The notes under the pieces were generated by a model, which saw only the letters and a program-made list of their open reading frames with translations, searched no databases and was not told the DNA's origin. From Galaxea fascicularis (lineage: Eukaryota; Cnidaria; Anthozoa; Scleractinia; Euphylliidae): a stretch of DNA of 64,000 nucleotides. Each line of letters starts with the position of its first letter. Position 1 is the stretch's first letter. Positions 37,501 through 47,500 of this stretch are shown piece by piece. The position numbers and the translations under genes are program-made. The stretch is from NCBI GenBank assembly GCA_948470475.1, contig OX419337.1, positions 21,343,806 through 21,407,805 of the forward strand, given 5' to 3'.

Positions 37501-38831
37501 AATTTTTAATTATCGTTATTTGAAATATTCCCGAAAGTTGTACGCTGTGATTGGTCGAATCGAGTTTATTATATCCCGACAAAGCACGCGCTCTACGTCA
37601 CGTGCGTGCACTGTTGAGTTATGATGCACGCTGCCTACGTCACAAGCTCGTGAGGTATTAAAGCTCGCTTAAATCTCCGAGACATTTTATAAAAGAAATA
37701 AAAAAAACTTGTTCCTCGTCCATTGTTGAGTTATATAAGCACTTGGGAATTTTTAAGAACACTCGAGAAGTGCCAGAAGCACTCGCCTTCGGCTCGTGCT
37801 TCTCTAGGCACTTCTCTCGTGTTCTTAAAAATTCCCGCGTGCTTATATAACTCAACAATGCACCCGGCGCGGTTTTTATTATTTTATTATTATTACTCTT
37901 CCCATGCAGCTGTGGGTGACAGCAAGAGGATTCAACTGGAGAATATGCTGGGAGTGTACATTGTTTTGGCTGCAGGAGGCTGCTTCTCTGTCATACTGGT
38001 GCTGGTCGAGATATGGTGGAAAAATCACGGAAGTAACTGCATGGCTGTATTAGGAACCAAGTTAAGGTTAGCGAATATAACACTTCATTGTTCAACATGT
38101 TGTGACAAATATTGTCACAGCGCTCCCAATATCTCAAAATAAGGAGGCAGGATTGCCGAATGGTTTAGGGCACTGGATTTCAATGCGGTCCTCCCGGGTT
38201 CAAATCACGCTCTGGACACTAGCTGGTGTTGTCCTTGTAAATAGCCAACTGGTTTGTCCCCGGCCAGTTGGGATTCCTACCACGTTACTAATGATTACTA
38301 GCCGTTGTAGTATAAAACTGCGTTTCGTGCGTATTTAACAGATATCCTGCGACATACATCATTTTGTGCTTTGCGGTAGCTCAGTATACTGTGCTTTCTA
38401 ATCCGTTTGATGAATAGCCGGGTTAGTGAAACAATTATCCTGTTCAATTTTGCTTGACATCGCCTAATTTTAGCTTGTCCTACAGCCTCGACGGCTAGTT
38501 ATCAGTCCACATTCCGGACGATTTTAAGACCCGAATAATTTGGAAATTGTTGCGGGTCGACGCCAATATGTCGCAGCTTTGCCTCTCGCAGACGAATTTG
38601 CTCAGAAAATGTCGCTTTCCAGATAAAAAATTGCTTCCCAGACGCAAATTTTGCTATAAAAACTGGTCGATGGTGCTACGTAATTCATTGTGCTTTGTCC
38701 TTCATTGTTTCTTCAGAGAAAAGACTTCAACAATCATTCGTGTACAACCTACAACTAGCCAAAATGCAGCAATTGAAAAAGATGGCAGAGAGAGTTTTGA
38801 TAAACAGAACTACGAGGGGACTCCATGTTAG
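23238..38831 (+). CDS. Ionotropic glutamate receptor gene 1 (non-NMDA-type pore)
   Basis: Ligand-gated cation channel subunit. Fifteen exons join in frame to 875 codons: 23238-23346, 24810-24956, 25799-26047, 26780-26988, 27358-27417, 28105-28224, 28808-28954, 29687-29791, 30825-30950, 31192-31374, 35274-35637, 35832-36194, 37034-37207, 37910-38066, 38717-38831. Order: signal peptide (MALSLPTTNLFVSFIALSWL), amino-terminal domain (about 37-420), S1 (DAPFVM ... SPLTINSERLQVLEFSKPF), M1, pore loop (LWFCLASMLQQGADHTP, Gln595 at the Q/R site), M3 with YTANLAAF, S2, M4 and a short tail ending GTPC. P493, T495 and R500 match glutamate-binding positions; E710 matches the acidic S2 residue, but the Ser-Thr pair is A662-I663. 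Start: ATG before a good signal peptide, preceded by a splice acceptor (23217), so an upstream 5' UTR exon is likely. The exon 6 donor (GTCTCG) is weak. AATAAA lies at 38888. AMPA/kainate-like or epsilon clade cannot be decided by eye. Confidence 0.93.
24605..24764. repeat. Near-perfect 72-bp-arm palindrome in receptor 1 intron 1
   Basis: Arms 24605-24676 and 24693-24764 are reverse complements with one mismatch and a 16-nt loop. The outer end reads CGCCCTTGTCACACGGCGGC. It is a fold-back element; the mirrored reading frames on both strands here are artefacts of the symmetry. Confidence 0.93.
27185..27250. repeat. CAT/TTA trinucleotide microsatellite
   Basis: (CAT)n grading to (ATT)n in receptor 1 intron 4. 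Confidence 0.85.
28270..28390. repeat. Imperfect inverted repeat in receptor 1 intron 6
   Basis: CAAGTGAATAGTGCTTTTCG on the left pairs with AAGTGCTATTCGCCTCCACTT-like sequence on the right around GCGCGTTCTGATTGG. Likely a short MITE, 45 bp after exon 6. Confidence 0.4.
29961..30300. mobile_element. MITE with about 28-bp terminal inverted repeats, receptor 1 intron 8
   Basis: Left end CAGGAGCCCATCACTAGGAG (29961) is matched in inverse at 30273-30300 (ends CTCCTAGTGATGGGCTCCTG). No coding content. A target duplication is not clear. Confidence 0.75.
30499..30654. repeat. Imperfect palindrome around a G10 tract, receptor 1 intron 8
   Basis: Left flank TTTGTTCAGATCAATG pairs with CATTGATCCTGCTGAAC on the right, with complementary C-rich and G-rich stretches between. 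Probably a MITE. Confidence 0.45.
31381..31926 (+). mobile_element. 5'-truncated LINE with 3' UTR and GATT tail, receptor 1 intron 10
   Basis: A frame ending at a TGA near 31566 reads STYRFSSPKIWESIPLRIKS and then FKNEYKCYLL, the usual end of CR1/Jockey-type reverse transcriptase proteins (W-x-S-L/I-P ... FK ... L). A 3' UTR of about 340 bp follows and the copy ends in a (GATT)n run at 31902-31926, as many CR1-like elements do. LINE-like sequence begins within a few bases of the exon 10 splice donor. Confidence 0.75.
31960..32150. repeat. TTTCACG-rich degenerate repeat
   Basis: Repeated TTCACG, TCACGA and CACGAGTGA motifs over about 190 bp in receptor 1 intron 10. Origin unknown. Confidence 0.45.
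34495..34537. repeat. ATT microsatellite
   Basis: Pure (ATT)n of 43 bp in receptor 1 intron 10, followed by a GTC run at 34565. Confidence 0.95.
36532..36676. repeat. Palindrome with about 68-bp arms, receptor 1 intron 12
   Basis: Arms 36532-36599 and 36609-36676 are inverted copies with six mismatches and a loop of about 9 nt; outer end TACACAAAAATTTG, inner end CAGGGATTCTAAAA. Confidence 0.88.
36867..37016. repeat. ATC/ATT trinucleotide microsatellite
   Basis: Long imperfect (ATC)n run ending about 17 bp before receptor 1 exon 13. Length variation here could influence the polypyrimidine tract of that exon. Confidence 0.9.
37353..37543. repeat. 191-bp repeat, copy A (receptor 1 intron 13)
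   Basis: Matches 40932-41122 in inverse orientation along its full length with about three differences. Contains GCATGAGAGGGTACAAAGGG. No coding potential seen. Confidence 0.93.
37721..37860. repeat. Imperfect palindrome, about 65-bp arms, receptor 1 intron 13
   Basis: CATTGTTGAGTTATATAAGC at the left end is mirrored exactly at 37841-37860; the centre is CCTTCGGCTCG. It ends 50 bp before exon 14. Confidence 0.88.
38141..38335 (+). mobile_element. tRNA-derived SINE, copy 2 (receptor 1 intron 14)
   Basis: Begins GGAGGCAGGATTGCCGAATG, with A-box-like GCCGAATGGTTTAGGG and B-box GGGTTCAAATC, then a body containing ACACTAGCTGGTGTTGT and AATAGCCAACTGGTTTG that is shared with the minus-strand copy at 7003-7182. 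Confidence 0.78.
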
Positions 38832-38887
38832 GTGTGCCATCGACTTGGTCTGAAGATTAGGAAATCGGCGTACGTCATGTATGCGGT

Positions 38888-38893
38888 AATAAA
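38888..38893 (+). promoter_or_regulatory. Candidate poly(A) signal of receptor gene 1
   Basis: AATAAA 57 bp after the receptor 1 stop codon; first canonical hexamer downstream. Confidence 0.5.
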
Positions 38894-38998
38894 TTCAGTC
38901 TCTCTGAAGGATACCATCGGACATATGACGTGACCCTTTCTCTTGCTACTCAATCTCTCTGACGAAATCGTAATTAATTATCTCCAAGATTATAAACT

Positions 38999-39422
38999 AG
39001 GGTTTGTACGCGTCTTAAAAATTCTTGCAAAATGGCTTGAATTTCAGGAGTCCTATTTCAAGGCCTTGAAAGTACTTTAAATTGATTTTTGGTCCTTGAA
39101 AGTCCTTGATTTTTTACTGAACAAGATCTTAAAATATCAACGCTCACTTGTAAATTTGAGGGTAGTGCCTAGTGCAAATCACGGTTCATGCTAACAGTGT
39201 GCAAATGGCTTCAGATACGTTTGAAAGGCGTAAACACTCGTTTTACATACCCACTCCTGTCTTGTTACTCTTACGCGCATGTACGTTGATCCACAAGCGT
39301 ACCGCACTTATTTAAGCTATGCGCGTGTTTTCATGCTCTCGTTTTGAGAAGTCCTAGAATTTTTCAAATAGGGTCCTGGAAGCCCTTGAATTGTTGGCTC
39401 GGAAAAGTGCACAAATCCCGTA
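38999..39422. mobile_element. Non-autonomous DNA transposon with CCTTGAA motifs
   Basis: Left part has GGGTTTGTACG and CCTTGAAAGTCCTTGA; right part has CTGGAAGCCCTTGAATTG and CACAAATCCC, giving imperfect inverted ends. Sequences of this look are common animal MITEs. No reading frame. Confidence 0.5.
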
Positions 39423-39712
39423 TAATAGATTCAGTGGGCAGAAATGTTTTATAAAGTAATTAAACTTTTTATTACACCCATTTTGACTGGAATCACTCGT
39501 TATTCATGAAATCTGATTGGCTCTCAACAGTGCAATTTACTCCCAAATTGCACCATTCAGTTTGCTCTAAATCACATCCTTCTTTTAAGTTCATCAAAAT
39601 TCAAAACTGATTTTCCTGAAGTGAACATTAATTTTAATATTGATATTGACAAAAAAACTGTGATTTCAAAATGGGTGTAACAAAGTGGTAATTGAACTTT
39701 GTGTCCTGCAAT

Positions 39713-40123
39713 TTTGGTCTGAAATCAAATCGAACTCGCGCTGCGCGCTCGTTCAATTTTGAAATTATGCGTATGATTTCAGACCAAATAGGCCATATTC
39801 GTATTCTCGGTATTGAACTGGATCTAGCATGAAGTGGAGGCTCTTGCGGGGTAATACATTTACATATGAAAAGATTCCCCCGCAAGAGCCTCCACTTCAT
39901 GCTAGATCCAGTTCAATACCGAGAATACGAATATGGCCTATACGAGAAGTCGGAGTTTCAAAAAACACTTGCGCGCGTCGGGATAAAATCAAGAATATAT
40001 CTAAAATACAAAGGTTTTTGAATGCAAATTTGTGAAAGTATTTTGCATGACAAAAGAAGAAAATTATATGCTTCTTTTTATCCCGACGCGCGCACGTGTT
40101 TTTTGAAACTCCGACTTCTCGTA
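39713..40123. repeat. Three abutting palindromes (one perfect, 63-bp arms)
   Basis: P0: arms of about 15 bp at 39713-39727 and 39774-39788 (TTTGGTCTGAAATCA) around CGCGCTGCGCGC. P1: arms 39789-39851 and 39878-39940, 63 of 63 bp complementary, loop 26 nt. P2: arms 39941-39988 and 40076-40123, 47 of 48 bp complementary, loop 87 nt. The units touch end to end. Mirrored reading frames here are artefacts. Confidence 0.93.
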
Positions 40124-40374
40124 TTGCACTCCACTCAGTTCAATTACCATTATAAACTAAAACAGCCCTTGAGGAAAATTAGCAAAACCCAGTGATCAGC
40201 TGTTAAGCAATCTTGAAATGTGTAGGATAATGCGGCAAAACGGCCTTGCAAAGACAATTGCATTAATTGCAAACCAACTAGCTAGAAATAACTTAAATTA
40301 TATTAATATATAATATTTCCTTGAAACCTGGATCTCCATCTGAGATGCCAGGAACACGAACAACGATCATATTA

Positions 40375-40505
40375 CTTCGATCCAGGGGCCCGTTTCTTGA
40401 AAGTCTCGTAAACGTTTCGGGTCCGAAAAGAAATTTCAAAAACTGCGACCCGCTTATTCTAAAAACCTGTTTCGGGAGTTTCGAAAAATAGGGCCCAGGA
40501 ATGAA
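40375..40505. repeat. Short imperfect inverted repeat
   Basis: GGGGCCCGTTTCTTGAAA at about 40386 is mirrored by TTTCGAAAAATAGGGCCC at about 40480. Probably a MITE relic. Confidence 0.45.
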
Positions 40506-40931
40506 CACAATTCTAACGACGGGGGTTGTGGTGGTGGAGGGGGAGGGGTGGGGAAGGAGGTCTGTCAAAATTTATTTTGGCCCATTTTCAGTTTTTGGCG
40601 CCTCGGCCTTGCGGACCTCGGCTTTGTTACAAAAATAAGGAGGGGCCTGGTCCCCGATCCCCTCCGCGGATCCACCACTGCCTAGAACTGTCACAAATAA
40701 CCCGAAGAAAAGCTTAAGCACAAACTGACATATATTTTAATTTGAAGTTTAAATCAGAGTAGAACTGATAAATATTCAGTGGAAATAATTACCACTGCTT
40801 AGTGTTGAATAGATCGATCACTGACTTGGGTAAAAAAAACAAAACTGTCTTTGCTCTCTGGTTTTTCTTTCGTTTTACAGTTGTAACGGCCATTTAAACA
40901 AAACGTCATTTCAAATTGTGACTTATCATTA

Positions 40932-41122
40932 GTACAACTTTCGGGAATATTTCAAATAACGATAATTAAAAATTCACATTATTATTGAGAGGACGAGAGT
41001 TCTAAACGCATTTCTATCCATTTCCGAAGACTAAAACTCCAAATTTCTCAGCGGAAGCATGCCCTTTGTACCCTCTCATGCTTCCGTATAGCCCTCCCCA
41101 CCACTCAAAACATCGCTACGTG
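40932..41122. repeat. 191-bp repeat, copy B (inverse of 37353-37543)
   Basis: Starts GTACAACTTTCGGGAATATT and runs as the reverse complement of copy A with about 98% identity. It lies 2.1 kb beyond the end of receptor gene 1. Confidence 0.93.
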
Positions 41123-41730
41123 GCTCCTGTTTCATATTTTTGTTTTGCAGAGGAAGGCAGAGAACTGTGCGAAATATAAAACGCACGTGCAGAGCGATTA
41201 TTTTTGCTTGTTAAACCAATTGTTTTGGGGCGTTTCAATTGCCATTCAGTCCTCTCTGATTTAATCAGCAAGGGTTATGAATAATAAATAACCAACAAGG
41301 CGGCAGCGCCGAGTTGTTTATCCAGCAAGCCCGAATTATTGTTTTATTAAAAAACTCTACATAACTGAGAATCTGAACAGCAAAAATTAAAAAGAGAGAG
41401 AGAGAAATTCAAAGGAAGAGAAAACCGAAATAAAAATAAACACTTTTAGATCATGACAAAATAAAAAGGGCACGAAAACTCTTCAGAATGAATTACACTG
41501 AGCTGTGAATTCAGTGAAACTATCCGCTAAAGAAGAACACACAAAACTCACGTTTGGAAATATGCTTTTTTCATCTGCTATGAACTGGCTGTGGTTCCGT
41601 AGATGATGTTTCAATTATGCTTGAAGTGGGTAAAACAGTTTTCACAGATGAACGGGGGAGGGTATGCTGGTAGATGTCTAATTCTGCTGCGAGACAAGTT
41701 TTTAATGTCTGCCGGTTTGGAGTGAAAATT

Positions 41731-41873
41731 TACTCGGCAAGATTTCCGCACAACCCCACACATTTATTATGCATGCATTTTGTGATTCAAACTCTGTGTT
41801 TTTGGAACAGGGTAAGTATGATAGTACTTCATGTATAATGTGTGGGGCTGTGCGGAAATCTTTCCCGGCTAGT
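41731..41873. repeat. Palindromic element
   Basis: GATTTCCGCACAACCCCACA on the left pairs with TGTGGGGCTGTGCGGAAATC on the right (one mismatch), and similarity extends to both sides (about 45-bp arms). Confidence 0.75.
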
Positions 41874-42121
41874 TAATGATCTGAAATTGCTGAAATCCGA
41901 TCTGAAATCTAATAACCATAGTTTAATTTTTAATAATATACGATACATACCTGTGGCTTGCCCAGTCTAATCTTGTTGAAATCTGAATGAAATCACAGTC
42001 TGTACCTAACGCGATTTTGCTATGGTGAGCCGAGTTTATAAGTCGAGGGGGGATTGGAACAGATTATCAGGAATGTCAGGGGTTTTGGGGTGGGACTCCC
42101 CTGTTACCTTCCTGGGCCCGG

Positions 42122-42343
42122 TTGTTCGAAAGCCGATTAACATAATCCAGGATTAGCGTAAACTTTGGTTGCAGTTTTTTAACTATTGGATGAAAGTTGT
42201 TTTCGCTGCTTTTTGTTTTTCAGGATTGACTTTCCCTAATCTAAAATTTTGCAGAATATCGGCATTGAACAACGTTTGGGGACAGAGAAATAAGCTCCTT
42301 GATTAAATTTTAATCCTGGATTAGCGTTAATCGGCTTTCGAAC
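42122..42343. mobile_element. MITE with AATCCAGGATTA ends
   Basis: TTGTTCGAAAGCCGATTAAC on the left is mirrored by GTTAATCGGCTTTCGAACA on the right, and both ends continue into ATCCAGGATTA / TAATCCTGGAT. About 220 bp, non-coding. Confidence 0.75.
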
Positions 42344-42568
42344 ATTGAATGAAAATGAGACAATTTTGCCTGAAACTTCTCACGGAAACTCTTATCGCCT
42401 CTCGTGCCACGATTTCGTTCAATTTTGAATCTTCTCGATTTCGATCGACAAGAAAATGAAAGGACATCTAGTAAGGGTTACATATAGTGATTGATCGAGA
42501 GAGTTACATATTCAGTAACAAAAAGCTGACCGTTTTATAACCACCGCTTTTCCCTTTTCCACCGTCAC

Positions 42569-43181
42569 TTAAGGTGGTTCGAAATAGTTTTCGTTTTCTT
42601 TAGTTCTACAAATTCCTTTCTAAGTTATGTTTGGTTCATCGTATCACTATGAAATTTGGCACAGAAATAAAAGAAATATCATAGATTCATTACATGACAT
42701 TAATTTCAGAAAACCTGTTACCATGGCAACCATATGACGCATTCAGTTGAGCTCCTAAAATCGAAATCTTTTATCTTATTTAAAAAACAGGTCGGTGAAA
42801 TCTTCTCAAACTTCTATATTATATGTTACCAGGAATGATCTTCAAAATATTTCAATTTAAAAAAATTATGTAGGGAAGATTAAGAATAAAACTACTTTTT
42901 GATTATTGCTTTCTTAATTTTTTCTCTACCTACAGAATTTTTTAAAAGTCGGGCTATAAACGCAGTTAATTGATCTTAGTTGTTACCGAAAAAATCGAAA
43001 AAATCTACCGAGCGAAAGCGGAAATATAAGCGAGTAAAGTCACGAAACTTCAAAAATTTAGAGTCGACTAGATTAGCATTTGAGCATGCGCGACACACAC
43101 GTGCTCTTACTTTTTATAGGTATGGCGTGAGTTGTTTACGCGCGCGCGCTTTCGGCTAAAAACCCTTTCGAGCCTCCTTAA
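42569..43181. mobile_element. Complete non-autonomous element with TTAA ends
   Basis: Left TTAAGGTGGTTCGAA and right TTCGAGCCTCCTTAA are imperfect inverted ends (13 of 15) flanked by or starting with TTAA, as expected for piggyBac- or Kolobok-type target duplication. About 610 bp with no transposase. A deleted copy sits at 13649-13812. Confidence 0.65.
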
Positions 43182-43784
43182 GATAAGTATAATCTCCACA
43201 TACTGCCTCTGTTTAACTGGGGCTCTACTTTATGTAAAACTTCACAAGACGTCCAACCGTCTCTTGGACTGCGAAACGGCTATTTCACGACCAAACTTCG
43301 TTTGTCTATTGATGTGGGAAAACCAATCAACGATTTCTCGGTAAGTAATACAAGTTGTTAACACCCCCTAAGTGATCTGAGAATAAAAAAATTACAAATT
43401 TCCATTCTTCTATTATTTTTTCGATAGGGGGTTGATTCCATTGTAAAATGCTTTAAGTTTCCGACGACATCAAACTGTGAAACCTATTAGAATTTCTTCT
43501 TCCAAAAAACACCTTTAATTGATTTGTGTTTTTGTTGTGGTGGTGATGCTAAACGCTTTGCCTTTCAATGATCTTTGTTAAAGATCATTTGTTAAAATTT
43601 CAATACCTCTAAGAGACCCTTCAATATTAATTTATCGCTATGTAAACTGTTCTGAATTTCAGGTTTTTGAATGCCCTGTGGCGAAGTACTTTGCCAGTAG
43701 CATCCCTAAAAGTTTAACAGTAACAGAACCAAAATTGTTTCGACTCTTAATGAAAATGTCAAATGATCTCAAAAGCCAAGATCG

Positions 43785-44070
43785 CTCGCCCCATGTAAGG
43801 TAATCCGGGTGCCGAAATCGAAGAAATTTTCGCTTGTGGAATCGTAAATCCCGGGTTCTGGAATCTGGAATCTGGAATCCAGCTTTCGGAATCCCGAATC
43901 CTGCCAAATATAGGAATCCCGAATCCAAAAGGAAGTTGCTGAAAATTCACTCCAAATGGGGCTGAACCCGGAACCCGGGCTGGAAACCGGAACCCAGTAC
44001 CTGGAATCCGAAATCCACAGCATGGAATCCAGAATCCAAGACGGTCTCGGATTACCTTACATGGGGCGAG
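43785..44070. mobile_element. MITE with CTCGCCCCATGTAAGG ends and GGAATCC minisatellite core
   Basis: CTCGCCCCATGTAAGGTAAT at the left end is mirrored at 44048-44070. The core repeats GGAATC(C/T) units (43855-44035). The right half recurs at 63340-63463, upstream of receptor 3. Confidence 0.8.
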
Positions 44071-44598
44071 ATCTCAGAATAATTTATAGGCTTCAAATCT
44101 CCCGCAACTGTCTCCATAATTGAATACGAAACGCTGTGACGTGCTGCATGACAAACTGGAGTTAGACGTTATAATATCTTGACCCTGTTTGTAAATGATT
44201 TTTGCTTTCTGATTCAGCGGTCCAATGAGAAGATGAATGGAAGCTTTTTCATCTGGTTCGTAGTTCTATCCTCGTGCTCGAGGAACGTCTACACAAAAAC
44301 TAGGATATTCACTTGCGGTAAGTTAATGCCGCGGCAGATAACATGACATCTAATTAAGCCTCAGCTAGACAAAAAAATTGAAAACTTGCTGAAACCCAAA
44401 ATCTTCCAGATTGTCTTAGAAAATATACATATGAAGCTATTGAAATCATTGCAGTCTGCCAGGACTGAGTATTTAAAAAGTTCGTCCACCTAATCTTAAA
44501 TATCCTGTTTAATTTCAAGACAGTAAACAGACTAAGACACCTGCAGTAAGGTACATAATATTAAAATTATTGCAGTCACCCAAAAGCTGTTTTCTGTT
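43935..44598. repeat. Segmental duplication, copy A (5' region of receptor gene 2)
   Basis: Colinear with 63340-64000 at high identity (roughly 93-95% by eye), covering the right half of a MITE, the 5' flank, exon 1 and most of intron 1 of the receptor gene. Confidence 0.9.
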
Positions 44599-47500
44599 TT
44601 TGTAGGTGTCACTGGTGCTACAGTCGCAGAGTATGACGCTATGGATGCCTCTCTCATGATCAACAACATTTCCAGCAAAAATAATGTATCGATAATCCTG
44701 CATAAAATTAACTTATCTCCAAAGAGTGACCAGTTCAATCAAGGTAAGATATGAAACATAGCATATTCTTTCGATTTCGTTCAAATTCAGAATTCAACTA
44801 AACTGTAATTGTTAGGAAGGTCACAACACTTTTTTTGCCTACTTCTATATGCTGGCACTTTTTAAGAGTGAGTGGAAGTAGTCCTAACCTTCGGAAAGTC
44901 CTCGGGATTTGACGTACACAGCCGACACAGATGCCTTCGTTTTCGTTGCCCGTCTCGTTTCTGAAACTCCCTAATGATTTCTTTTCAACGGCAAAGGAAG
45001 GCGATGTTTCAACTTCAGAGCTTGGTTGCAGAAAGGCTCATAGGAGCTTAATATCGGATTTATAAAATTCAAGGGCCAGAGAAGCCGATGCGTTTCCCGG
45101 GTGCCGTTTCTAGAAGCTCCCAGTAATTACCGGGCCCGTTAAGCACTTTTGTTTTCCATTCCAGATGGGACATTCAAACGTTTTGAAAATTATACAGTAA
45201 AGTTATCAGCTAAAGAAACAAATTGGACTTCATTAGAGGTCAGAACACACCCTACTTTTATTGAGATTTTGAGTTCAAAATATGGTTTGCAGGCCCGTTA
45301 AGTTACCGGGACTTTCCAGAAACGGCCTCCGGGCCGGAGCTTGAATTGAGCGTAAACAATGTGATCTCGCCTATTCAAATCGTATCCGATCGCACAACTC
45401 ATAGGAAAATGGCATAATTCTCCAAAGGTATACACAGTCTTCACTAAGTAAACCATCAAGTATCGTTTATATTAGCGCAAAAAAAATCCTGCATCCTCAC
45501 GTCATATTTCAAGGTGATTTACCTTTGAAAACTCTTAAACCTATTTAGGACTCCGTGATAAACATCTGCATGTAATCTCAGGTTACCATGCAAATTTGTG
45601 TTTTGATCGACAACACTAAAACTAAACAACACGCTAAACTTTCATCTTTTTGACAAATTATTGCAACATTATCTTGACCATCGTTTTTGATGCGAGCATT
45701 GCTCAATTGTCAGAATTATTTTTATTTAACGCTGAAACTGTTTCCAAAAAAGGAGTTTCAAATGCGTGAAGAAGCCGCTTTGCAACGACCGCAATTGAGA
45801 ACGACTGCGGTCTGCAGCTGTATTAGTTCTTTAACTGTTGTCCTTCCCCTGCTTTTCTGAACCTTTTTTTCCATCCAAAATGCCGTCGTTCGGCGTTCCG
45901 TTCGGCTTCTTTGGCCCTTGAAGTTGAAATTGTAGACGAGATCACATAAGTGTTATCTGAGTCAAAATTCTTTAGAGACAGATCAGTATAAATAACCGGA
46001 GGCGTAAAAAATGTTCGGTGCATAATTTTTTTTAAGCTCACTTGTCAGCAGGATTTTTTCCCTTCCTGTGCAAATTGTTTTTTTTTTTACGTATTACCGC
46101 TCGCAGGATGTTTTTTTAGAAAAGTTTCCCTTGCAGAAATTTTCTTTTGGGAATTGTCACCCCACCTCCGGTTAATCTAATGGTCCGGTTATCCGAACTC
46201 TCGATTATCCGGACTATTTACCGAGGTCCCAACGAGTCCGGATAATCGAGGTTCGACTGTACTGCTACCACTACCATTATCCTTAACATTCAGCCTTTAT
46301 CATTATCAGTGCTACTGCCACTGTCACCGTCACCTCTACCTTCACTGTAATTATTGTCTTTATGTTTATTTTCTTGTTTTGTCAAGTCATTTTATATATA
46401 TTTGGGCTTTCAGCGTCTACACTTCTTCAACAAAACGTCATCGCACTCATCGAAGGAAGCCTTACCAAAACATCCGCATGGGCTCTATCTTCAGTGACCG
46501 GCATTCCTCTCATCCGTCTCAATGGAAACAACAAACCTTATGATCAGCACGAGCACGAGGTGCAAATGTCAGCGGGATACAAATACTACGCGCATGCTAC
46601 TCTTGACATTCTAAAAACCCTGGGATTGAAAAAGATAGCCCTAGTTTTCGAAGGTAAATCCCTGTAGTGAATTTCTTGCGTTATTAATTTGCTGCTTAGT
46701 ATCAACTATTACAGTTTTTCGTGTCTCTCTAAGGGAATCACTTTCACGAAGCTGGACACTTCTATGTGATATCACAACCTTCAAATCTGTCGGTGGGCTT
46801 ATTTGAAGTCTCCGAGAAGGAAAAGCGTGAAGACATCACGGCAATCATACTTCGAACCATGGATGAAATTGAAAGCTTTGCTCCTGAAGTTATTCTACTA
46901 TTCACCAACAAGGAAAACACTGAAACGATTCTGCAACAAGTAAATGCACAATTTTCATTCTATTTGCATTTAGAGGTTAGTTCCAAGGCAAGCAATAAAC
47001 GATTGTGCTCATAATGTCGGTCATAAATATATGGCATTATGATCCGAGAGAAAATGCTTTTAGAGGAGCGCAATATAACATAAGCGCATTAGATGTTCAA
47101 GTTCTTGGCCATACACATACAGTTTACTTGTTATCTTTTTTCGTAAGCTCGTCTTCATTTTGTGGCATGAAATTTTTACCGTCAAAATCGGATGGCGAAT
47201 TTGTCTGCATGTGATTTGATGGTAATCTATCAACCGTAGAGTGTTGTAAAATTACGCATCCTTTATCTCCTTACCTTTTACAGAAACCTTGTCAGCAAAG
47301 AAAAGGTTATAAATGGATACTGCAAGGACAGGTTTGAGAGAATAATTTGGTTTTGGGCGCTTTCAGCCCTTGTCCTCGAATAGGGGCGATAAACCGCTTT
47401 TCCCGTTACGCAACTTTTGTTTATCTTTCTTTTTTTATTGATAATCACAAAAATATTTTCACACGAACACACTGCATAGAGTACACTAAACCTATTGAGA

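Noticed and set aside
37658..38142. Mirrored frames starting MLSYIST
   Set aside because: Created by the palindrome at 37721-37860; only receptor 1 exon 14 within this span is coding.
39634..40035. Mirrored frames starting MKWRLLRGN on both strands
   Set aside because: Created by the perfect palindrome P1.
43132..43344. 70-codon frame ending at a good GTAAGT donor
   Set aside because: Its first part lies in the TTAA MITE end and the peptide resembles no family; a donor alone is not enough.
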